Part shown: piece after piece, positions 55,564 through 64,000 of the stretch
How the letters are laid out: every line of letters starts with the position of its first letter
How positions within the stretch are numbered: the stretch's first letter is position 1
Source of the DNA: Darksidea phi
Taxonomy: Eukaryota > Ascomycota > Dothideomycetes > Pleosporales > Lentitheciaceae
DNA length: 64,000 nt
Reading direction: 5' to 3'
Assembly (NCBI GenBank): GCA_030770425.1
Contig: JASJFT010000151.1
Location: 47,349-111,348, forward strand
Position numbers and translations under genes: made by a program
The notes under the pieces: model-generated
What the model saw: only the letters and a program-made list of their open reading frames with translations
What the model was told of the DNA's origin: nothing
Databases searched by the model: none

Positions 55564-56583
55564 GCACTCCTTACCTTTTATCTCCTTCTCGGCTACCTAT
55601 TACATTCTCATGGCCAAGTCGTCTCCACAACCCTTTTCGATACCCTTCACTTCTAAGCCCTCCGCCGTAGATTCGACGTGTGTACCCCCTTTGGTTTGCG
55701 TTTAGCGCAACGGCATGATGGATTTAGTGGCATTAATGCACCCCTCTTCAAACTTACCTTTCGTAGTATATAGTATGGTAATGGAACCCAAGGCACTGCC
55801 TCCAGCTCCTAGACCTCGTTTTCCTTCCAAATACGCGTCCTCGATGCATTTCCTGTCTAGCGCTTAGCTGATATCAACGCCTAGCTCGGCATACTAATCC
55901 CATATCCCGGACGCTCTTGCTCAAGCATTCGCAGTACAGGCCACACTCGTTCACTCACTTCCCTTCTCTTCTCTCCTCTATTCTCGATTCATTCAATTAC
56001 GCGCTAATCCTTAGACTCGCGCTGCGCACACGAGCCAGAAGCCAATGGCAATGGCCTGCTGGGCGAAAGAAAGATGGTGGGAAGACAGATTGGGCGTGTA
56101 CCATGCTATTTTAGTCGGACACGCGTGCAGAGTCACCAAGCTCAACACTACACCTTCAGACTACAACCGTTCTCCATCAAGTTAGCTAGCCTCATTCCGA
56201 AACCAGGAGGTACACCTACCTAGGCCAATTCACAAATTGCACATTCTCCAAGTCGGTAAATAGCAGCATGAAAGTAAATGACGATCGGTATATTTCATTT
56301 AATTCAAAAGTAAAAGTCTTCATATTACGTATACATAAGTGAACCAGACCTCGCAAGCGCCAAGCGGATGCCAACAAAGCCTAACCCATTCGTAACAAGA
56401 GCTGAGAGACAGGTACGTGCCATACTACTACCGAAGGGAAGAGAAATACCAAGGAAATGGCATCGGACCCAGTTATCGCAGCGAGAAATGAGACTGAGCC
56501 AAACCGGAATCTATCGTGGTTTCGAGAGGGTATTGGTCGTTTGCCGATGCTCGAGGGAGAAGTGGAAATGATGGACGGGCCAT
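55564..56583. other. Convergent 3' intergenic gap
   Basis: 1.02 kb between convergent genes. A/T-rich tracts near 56270-56340 suggest 3' ends. No gene was recognised. Confidence 0.4.
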
Positions 56584-57336
56584 CTATTTCTTCGGGGGAT
56601 ACCTCTTGAAGAAGTATCTAGATAACATGTCAGCGCATCTGAGAATGGAAAGGAAGATGGAGAAACATACTGGCTGACATAATAATCGCCCACAGCAAAC
56701 AAGCCCACAACACCTGCCCAAGCCCCCACAACCTTCCATGTCAACTCATCCCTCACATACTTCCGGTACGCGCCTACGCCCAAAATGGTGCCCAGAATGC
56801 CCACCGTCAGCGCATTGCCCAACACGACCGGGTTGTCCGAGTTCTCCTTCGCGAGGTGACCACCGCGCTTCGCCTTAGCAGTGGCCTTCTCCTTGGCGGC
56901 TTTGGCGTTGGCTTCAGCGTGCGCAGCTGCCTCTTTGGCCTGCGACTCGAGCTCGATGCGCTCGGCTTGCGTGTCAGTCTTTACGGATTGCGATTCGAAG
57001 TCAGAGGGCACGGACGAGATGTGCGGGGAGTCGACGTCGATAAGGGAGTGTACGCTGTCGTCGGTGTTCTCGACTTGGGGCATGGCCGGGGCGCGACTAG
57101 GAATGTATAGTTAGTATGGGGCGGAACAGAAGGCGTGTAAATAGTGTTGTTTTGATGCGCAGAGCGCTTCTGTTCGTGCGACAGATAAAGCGTTACCGCA
57201 GAAGACGTCGGCGATGGTGGAGAGTACTTACGCCTACAATACTGTTAGTCCCATCTCGCTCGCAAATCCATACATCAACAAATACCTCTTCAGGGCTCTG
57301 CTTCGGGCCTTTGGCAGCAACATCCGCGTAGGACAT
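56584..57336 (-). CDS. OM14: OM14-like mitochondrial outer-membrane protein (apparent 2-nt exon)
   Basis: Exons 57336..57286, 57233..57232, 57096..56671 and 56617..56584 encode 170 aa. Exon 1 reads MSYADVAAKGPKQSPEE, a start typical of fungal Om14-like proteins. It joins the body (RAPAMPQVENTDDSVHSLID) in frame only if the two bases GC between a TAG acceptor and a GTAAGT donor are kept as an exon. The body has an acidic region, a Lys/Ala helix (EAAAHAEANAKAAKEKATAK) and two membrane segments (VVLGNALTVGILGTILGVGA and KVVGAWAGVVGLFAVG). It ends YFFKRYPPKK after the last splice. Yeast Om14 binds ribosomes at the outer membrane to aid co-translational import. If the microexon is wrong, translation could start at the Met of MPQVENTDD. 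Confidence 0.75.
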
Positions 57337-57839
57337 GGTGATGGCTTGAGTTGGTGTAGCTAAGCTTGGTCGCTGTAACTTTCTGAGGCGAAGCCGAAGG
57401 TGGACAGAGATGGTTCTATCAAAGGTGGAAGTCAGGCACAGGCGCAGATCGTTGCACGCTCGATGTCAGGCGCGGGTGAGAAAGGAGTGACGGCAAAGGT
57501 CTGCAGACTTGGACCGGGAAAAGCATGGCACACATGTGAGGACAGCTTTGGCGCTCTACGTCATTCAAGTGGCTGGTGCGTTGTGCCAAGGTGTCGCACG
57601 AAGCCAACACCAACAATGGAGATGCGATTGGACTTTGAAGATCTTGAATTTGAACATTATGGTTGATTTGTAACCCACCCGTGCACAAGTCTACGTGTTA
57701 GTACTTCGAACTTACATGTACTGTACATTTTTCGCCAGAGCGAAGACTCGCCTGCCCAGTCCCACAACGCCCCCGAAATGGATCAAGGTCTAATGATACT
57801 ACACGACAATATATACTACACGTGCCATCCTCATACCGC
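57337..57839. other. Intergenic between OM14-like and MIA40
   Basis: 503 bp: promoter of the OM14-like gene and 3' region of MIA40. No other feature was seen. Confidence 0.4.
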
Positions 57840-58873
57840 TTATTTCTTCTCCTCGTTAGCCTGCGCCGCATCAACCGCCGCCTTGGGAACAATGCCCTCG
57901 CTCTCACTCGCAGGCTCGTGCTCTCGCCTGATTTGTTGAATTTCCGTCTTCGAGTCGATGGCATCGCCGCTTGGTCGGTATGATTCGGGCACCAAGCTGT
58001 AATCCTTTTTCTGAGAAGCGCCTTCCCTCGAGGCGGAATCGGATGATGCTTGAGGAGCAAGCTTCGCTTGCTCGCTGGGTGCAGCCTCGGCGCGGTTTCC
58101 GGTTTCCGGTTGAGCAAGGTCTACTGCACCATCGTCTTCCTCCTCTTCAGACTCGAGCTCAGCGCCATAGATTTCGGGGTACTCGCGGAAGCAATTCTGC
58201 ATGCCCCTGTCCTCATTGTTAGCACTTCATATTCTCCCCCTCATCCTGTGTATAACACATACTTGAACTTCTCAATGCAGTCCATGCCCTTCGGCTCCTC
58301 AGTCGAGAACACAAAGCAGCTAAATGCCGCCTTGAACTCCTCGCCGCAGGGTCCATCTGCCATGCCCCCCAGACACGGGCAATCCCAATTGATCTCCCCA
58401 GTCTCCGGATTGAACGCGCCTTGCTGGCCCGCCTCCTCCTCTAGCTGTTCTACGCTACCTGCTGGGGCAGCGTCTCCATCCTGTGCGCTGACCTCTTCCT
58501 TCTGTTGAGCTGCGGTCATCTCCGCCTTCCGCCGTTGCCGTTCTTTCGCCACATCCTCGATAGTGGGCAATGTCGCGGCCTCTACATCTGTCTCGGGAAG
58601 CGATTGTACAGTGTCTGGAGCTCCTGTCAGCTACCCTTGCCACTGCCATTAAGTTCCCTACTCACGTCTCGGCTCTTCTGCAAAGACCTCAGTTGTATTG
58701 TAATAGTATATTATGGTCCCCACAATGCCTATCCGCGCCGCTAAGCTCTTCCAACTTCTTGACTTCTGTGTAGGGGGGATTGTGTTGAGGAACCGGCGGG
58801 TCGGCGCGGCGGCTCGTGAGACGGCGCGCAATGCAACCGGACGCGTGATCAATCGTGTTGCGGGCCGAAACAT
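57840..58873 (-). CDS. MIA40: Mitochondrial intermembrane-space oxidoreductase Mia40
   Basis: Three exons (58873..58666, 58623..58263, 58206..57840; introns 42 and 56 bp) encode 311 aa. A basic presequence ([20 protein letters not shown]) and a membrane anchor ([14 protein letters not shown], about 46-60) match the tethered fungal form. The redox-active CPC is in NWDCPCLGG. The twin CX9C pairs are [11 protein letters not shown] and CIEKFKGMQNC; the second is completed exactly by the last splice, which validates it. Mia40 oxidises incoming small proteins in the intermembrane space with Erv1. The C-terminal 110 residues are acidic and disordered, as in other filamentous fungi. Confidence 0.93.
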
Positions 58874-59402
58874 GATGTAAAAAGATGAAAGAAAAGATTT
58901 CGTGTTGAAAAGAATGTCGTGACTACAGGTGGAGAGCTGTTGTCAAGACGTTATCGGTCCTGCATTAAATTTCTAAGCGGAAGGCTCAGCCGAGCCGAAC
59001 AGGGATCTCGCGCCTAATCACGTGTAGATCTTTCACCCCCAGCGCTTGAGGTGTCGTGCTCATTCACCACCAACGCTCCAAGCGATCTGTTTGATTTTCC
59101 AACGACGCATCGCACACCGGTAGATAGGCAGCCTTGTGCGAAATGTATGCATTAAACAAAAACTATATCTCCATCCCTAGAAAAACGGTGCTCTCGGAAA
59201 GACTATCCGGTACAGTATACAAGTCGACGTAAGAAAAAAGAAAAAGGGACTGGTGTGAACCGATACCGCCTACTTTTATGTCAACGCCTCTGACCAGGCG
59301 CAGCCCAACATACCGAAAACTGGTTAAAAAGATCTCCCGGACGCCGGGCGGTGCTCTCAGGAGATATAGCACAGTGTCACGAAAAACGAGATGACGAGCT
59401 AC
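58874..59402. other. Intergenic between MIA40 and STU1
   Basis: 529 bp containing the MIA40 promoter and STU1 3' end. No other feature was seen. Confidence 0.4.
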
Positions 59403-62400
59403 TCACGTCTTCGCTCGCTTCGCAAGGTAATACGTCAACAGATTTAAATGTTGCTCTCTCGCGCCGGCAACTGCTTTCCAGAATGACTCCTTCTCTCCCC
59501 CAATGCGCTCGTGTAGAGATATGCAGACGTCAATATCCGCCTTGCGCACGTCTGCATCTGTATCGTCTAGGCATCGCACGGCCAGTTTGCCTAAACGAGC
59601 AGTTTGTTCGTTCGTGAGTGTGACGTTCTTAGCACCTGAGATTTGGATGAGCGAGGATAGTGTGCTAAGAGCCATAGTAGTCGTGCGGTTCGAAGTAGGC
59701 GAGACAGATTCTAGGGAGGATTTCGAATTAGGGGAGGAGGCTGGTGTGGAGGTAGGAGTATCTTCGATAAGGGAAAGCACGGCGTTAAGGCAGTCGGAAG
59801 TTTGACCGTATCTCACGACCTCGTCTGCTGTAGCTTCTAGATCCATCGCAATGTGTGACGTGTTGTCATATTGGGCCTTGGTCGTCAGAAGCGTGCAGAG
59901 AACACGGGAGAAGTACTTCGCAGTCTCCTTGCGGTAAAGAGACAACATAGCGCGAATGGTCGCCAAAGCTTGAACCTTGAGGTTCGCTGCTTTCATAGGT
60001 GGTGTTTTGAGGGACTCGGTAGGCGTCTCAAGGTAGTCCAAACAGACAAGAAGCAGCTCCGCGAACTTTTCATCGTTGGAACCCCAGATGTCCTGATTGG
60101 ATTTGACCATGTCTTGGAGACGTCGGAACATGTGCGCTTCTACGGTTCGGCTCTGAATCTTCTTGATGCCGCTCGTGAGCAACTGCCTGTTCTTCAGCAC
60201 CTCGGGTCCAACCTCATTCGTTTCCGTATGCATTACGCTTCCTGTGCTTGTAGTTTTGTAGTGGCCTCGGACTGGCTCTTCGGATGCTTCACCCATCATG
60301 GTATTGCTGCTTGAGCTCTCAGTGCTTTGCCTGCGCTCGGTGTTCTTCTCGTTCAGAGGTAGTTCCTCGAGTACTGGCTTATCATCTTCCTGTGGCACGG
60401 CAGGTTCATCGCCCATGAAAGGATCTTCGTAAACCTGCACCTCCTCTTGGGTATCCGTACCACGCGTGCTTGGACGGTCGGGAGATCGCACCCGGGGACT
60501 TCGTGCGAGCCCGATATCACCCATAGACTTGGGGCTCTTGAGGGGTGAAGCACGAGGGGTCGCAACTGCCAAACGCCCCGGGGACGGTGCTGGCTTAGGA
60601 GGGCTGCGTTGTGTGGGCTGAGCTGGTGGCCGCCCCAGATTCGGAATAACCATCGTGAAGTTATCTTCATCTACGTCAATGGCATCGTTGTCAGCAAGAG
60701 CTTTCCTCTCCATTCCGTGTCTCTGGCGGAACGGAATAATGCCACCTGGCTCATGATGGCTTTGCGACCGAATAAAGGGCTTGACCATCGTTAGGTCCTC
60801 ATCTTTCGAAGGGCTCATTGCCGGGCTTCCTTGTCGCGAGCTGATGCTTGGAGTCGTGCGATGCATCGCAGTCTCACCTAATCTAGATTTGCTTCGGATT
60901 GGGCTGACATTGGGGCTGTTCTGAGTATGTGCGCGTGCGCGAACAGTGCTCTTGGGTGCGACGGATTTCTTGGCCGTAGTAGCAACCGGTGTCTTTTCCG
61001 GGGTCATGGAGGGAGTGACCTTGCCCGTTCGTCGAACCGCGTAGGGATCTGCCGTCGCAGGCCTGTGGAGTTCTGGCCGAGGGCGCATTGGACGACGAGC
61101 TGTGCCGCCCATTAAGGAGCCTGTCCCATTCGTTGCTAAAGCAGACTTGGTTGAGCTTCCTAGCGCAGAGGGTGGTCTAGCAATACCGGACGATGCAGTA
61201 GACGCGTTTGACGCAGTCCTGGAGCCTAGAGACTTCGCTGATTGCGATTTCACGGGTGAGTAACTTGCTTGAGCAGAATTGGGGCGCTCAGGGACACCTT
61301 TAGCAGCGGCCAATTTTGCCCTCCGTTGTTCAGCGATCTTTGCCTTCAATGCATCTCGCGCAGCTCCACCGCCTGCGCCAACAGACTTAGAGAAGGACGG
61401 TAGGCTGTTCTGCGACGATGCAAGCGACGCGTTCGGGTTGTTGGGATCCTTTTCCAGCCCTGTTTTCTCCCTTTTGTCGAGTGTGTCGAAAATCCTAGCA
61501 GCGTTAGAAGTAAGTTTCAAAGGGAAGAGTGGGAGCTTACAGTTCAGCTCTTTGCGGCCAAACCAGGGCGAATGTCCAGTAGGTGCTTCGATAGGCTTCG
61601 CGCACTTTAGGGTTAGCATCGGTAACACCCTTCTTAAGGATTTTTTCAAGTAGGTCCAGACCCCCGGAGTGCTCGATGGACGACTTGTGCTTGCGAATCA
61701 TAGTCTTGACCCAGGATGCAGAAAATGTGCGAGGTTGCACGTTCTTATCTTGCGAGGCGAACGACACGTGCTGTAACAAGCGGCCTGTGTAGGAAGCATT
61801 CTGGAAAATGGCGTCCACAGTCGAATTACCATTCTGCGCGGCAATGTTTTTCGTTGCCGCACACATCTTGATGAAGCTCTGCAGCAAGATCTCCACCCAG
61901 GGATCTATGGAGGACCCGAGGGTTTTCGCCAGTTCTTGGATCAGCTGGCATCCGTTGGTTGACATGGTGGTGCGCAATGAGTTGGCTACTTTGAGAATAC
62001 CGTCCAAGATGGACTTGATGCCGGCGACAAAGGCGCCGTGGAACTCAGTGGGCGCGTTTCCCCTCGTAATCCGTCGAAGTTTAGTTGTGTTCTTGTCCCG
62101 CGGCATCCAATTCGCTTCTGACTCTCTTCCTTCGAAATGAGGCGCCATATCGCGGAATATATCGTCCAACTCGCGCTGCGTGTAAATATGCAGTGGATCC
62201 ATGGAAACCGGCTCGGTGGGCGGAGGCTGCTCAGGTGCAAGGCTGTCCGCAAATCCAGTGTCGGGCTGCAGTGACTCCGCCCTAGGTGCTACAATGGGTC
62301 GTACAGCTGGGGCAGGTGGTGGCATTTCGGCTTCAGCAGGCGCCGCGTCGCCGAGATGGGTGGTGATGTATGTCGCGATGGTTTTCCGCACGTTGAGATT

Positions 62401-63126
62401 GACGAGCTGCTTCTTCAAGTTTGCTTTCGCGTGCTCTGGGGCATTCCTGCCACTCGATTAGCTTCCCGGAGGATCTGCAAAGATAGCAAGAGGCGCACCG
62501 GAAGAGCTCCACGACAGCGGTTTTGGCAGTCTCGCGCACGCCGGCGTCTGCGTCTTCGAGGTTGGCAACAAGCTGCGGCACGTAGCTGCGGAAGGGGAGG
62601 CTTTCAGTCTTGTTCATCTGTAGGCGCATTAGACACCGTTCCCGGTCTGAGAGAGCACCATGCGACGGACCTTGACCAGCCACTGCATCGACACCTCCTT
62701 GGCGCGGGCATTCGGACCCTTCATGGCATTGTGGATCACCGTCTCGACATCTGCATGGCACAACTGGAGGAGGTCGGCGAGGATCTGCGACGCGGCATTG
62801 CGGTGGCTCTCGCGCGCATCGCCCAATCGGTCAGCGAGGATGGAGAGGAGCGCATGGGACTGCGACGTCACGACGGTCGTCTCTTTCTGCAGCTGCAGTC
62901 GCTTGAGGAAGTGGCTCAATGTGGAGAAACCCGTGGTGACCAAGGCCGCAGAGGTGGCGGCGGTTATGGCAAGACGGATGCATTCAAAGATGGGAGCCTG
63001 GCAGCTCTCGGGCACGCGATTGTGCTTGATGCCGGACTTGAGGTTGTTGAACAGCTGCAGCCGCGTGTCAACATTAGTGGACGGCTTCTTCAGCGCTGCG
63101 AGGAGGGTGTTGGCCTGCTCCTCCAT
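59403..63126 (-). CDS. STU1: Microtubule plus-end protein Stu1/CLASP
   Basis: Four exons (63126..62671, 62617..62499, 62446..61541, 61494..59403; introns 53, 52 and 46 bp) encode 1,190 aa. TOG/HEAT-type repeats occupy the N-terminus (MEEQANTLLAALKKPSTNVD, FRSYVPQLVANLEDADAGVR). The CLASP-N block includes WVEILLQSFIKMCAATKNIA and MIRKHKSSIEHSGGLDLLEK, and ends near KVREAYRSTYWTFALVWPQR. A long basic Ser/Pro-rich central region (about 500-900), with motifs such as SKSRLGET, would bind microtubules. The C-terminus returns to HEAT-like helices (QTARLGKLAVRCLDDTDADV). Stu1/CLASP stabilises spindle and kinetochore microtubules. Exon phases agree throughout. The stop lies just upstream of a possible donor, so a short extra 3' exon cannot be excluded. 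Confidence 0.9.
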
Positions 63127-64000
63127 GGCGGAAAGGGTGTTATTGCGCGGAAGTGGTGGGCGCGGGGCACATGAGGACGTGTGTATCTGTTGTTGTGTTT
63201 GAGCCCAGCTCTCGTAGGGGTTGGCCTGTATCGCGCCGCCGCCGGTCTTGGCGCCGCCGTTGCCATGAGACGGAGCGCCGCCGTTGAAACGTTTCCATCA
63301 CGCTCGATCGCCAGCGTCGACGCGTGCACACAAGGCCAATGGGCCTATCGACCCTATCATCAGTCCCAGGGGACGAGTGACTCCCGCCAGCGTCGATGGG
63401 AGCATACAAGGCCAATGGGGATGCCATCATGTGTAACGCCCTCCGGACTGTTTCTGATCCTTCTGACTTCATTGTCTGCATCACACCATCAGACTCACCG
63501 CGTACAGCAGCTATCATGCTCAGTACACGCAGCATTACCAAGCCAACGTGTCCTCCTGCCGTCGAATGGAGACGTCGATTGCAGAAGAGCTAGTAACGGT
63601 GCCCCACCTTGCCTATCGAACATGTGGGGTGCGTCAGCGACATAAAAGCCGCTGCCCCTCCCGATCCTCACATGTCTGCAACCTAAACTCCATTCCCACT
63701 ACTGCTACCCGCCCCCTCGTACTCTCGCCCTTCCCCTTTCGTTCAGGAAGCCTGCTGACCAGCGTGTAGACAATCGAGCCATCGACCGTCATCAGAAGTA
63801 TGGAGTTCGCCACGCACCAAGACATGTTCTGCACGCGGGCATTATCCATCAAACATCAAGGTATACCAGTGCTAAGTATACTAAGCATGAACCGGTGTCC
63901 GTTTCCAGTGTCCCCTCTATTGCCTACTACTCAATGGCCTTCGCCGCGAGCAGTAGGTGAGAAAGGATGCCTGGATTCGGTCTGAGATTATACGGTTTTA
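63127..64000. promoter_or_regulatory. STU1 upstream region to window edge
   Basis: 874 bp. It holds a 33-bp direct repeat with CCAAT boxes (listed separately). Open frames to the right edge have no motif. A neighbouring gene may begin beyond the window. Confidence 0.4.
63311..63419. repeat. Pair of 33-bp direct repeats carrying CCAAT
   Basis: 63311-63343 and 63387-63419 match at 29 of 33 positions (CCAGCGTCGA at one end, ACAAGGCCAATGGG at the other), 76 bp apart and 185-293 bp before the STU1 start. Each holds a CCAAT core, so they may be paired CCAAT-factor sites. Confidence 0.6.

Overview
The window reads as a compact filamentous ascomycete genome. Genes lie on both strands, most have short introns (about 42-75 bp, some to about 200 bp) with GT..AG borders, and intergenic gaps are usually under 1.5 kb. 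The gene set (UstYa/DUF3328, DUF7730-type and DUF6590-type proteins, NACHT-type N-terminal plus ankyrin protein, zinc-cluster factor, STU1, MIA40) fits a Pezizomycotina fungus, most likely a pleosporalean dothideomycete. That placement is inferred from family content, not from a marker gene. All gene models were spliced by eye; the coordinates given are the full genomic spans, and intron positions are in the evidence fields.

Layout. 0-5.4 kb holds housekeeping genes: the 5' end of SRV2/CAP, a MAK32-like PfkB protein, a tiny membrane protein, mitochondrial ribosomal protein MRPL3 and an ADP-ribosylglycohydrolase. 6.2-10.8 kb is an accessory block: a six-cysteine secreted protein, a UstYa-like oxidase, and, divergent from the oxidase, a secreted repeat precursor with Lys-Arg and Arg-Arg sites at every repeat border. 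The last two look like a minimal fungal RiPP (dikaritin-type) system and are the main discovery candidate. 11.5-13.6 kb has a DUF7730-like protein and a C-to-T degraded transposon with terminal inverted repeats. 14-34.5 kb is mostly conserved genes: TTC27/EMW1-like TPR protein, glycine-zipper protein, full-length ABCB transporter, mitochondrial rhodanese, multi-KH RNA-binding protein, an Arg/Pro/Tyr-rich nuclear-type protein and a pyrimidine-5'-nucleotidase-like HAD protein.

34.7-39.2 kb is a decay island with two adjacent broken genes (DUF6590-like and ankyrin), carrying TAG stops of the kind C-to-T change at CpA would make, plus frameshifts. 39.6-54 kb carries a BSP-family metallopeptidase, a three-repeat MYB factor, FYV7, an Atos-like nuclear protein, a possible five-exon small gene and a Zn2Cys6 factor with an apparent 7-nt exon. 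55-64 kb has an eight-cysteine secreted protein, OM14-like (apparent 2-nt exon), MIA40 and STU1/CLASP.

Mitochondrial functions recur (MRPL3, rhodanese, OM14, MIA40), but nothing in the layout suggests co-regulation. No tRNA, rRNA or CRISPR array was seen. The gene pair with a clear shared logic is the oxidase/precursor pair at 7.9-10.8 kb.
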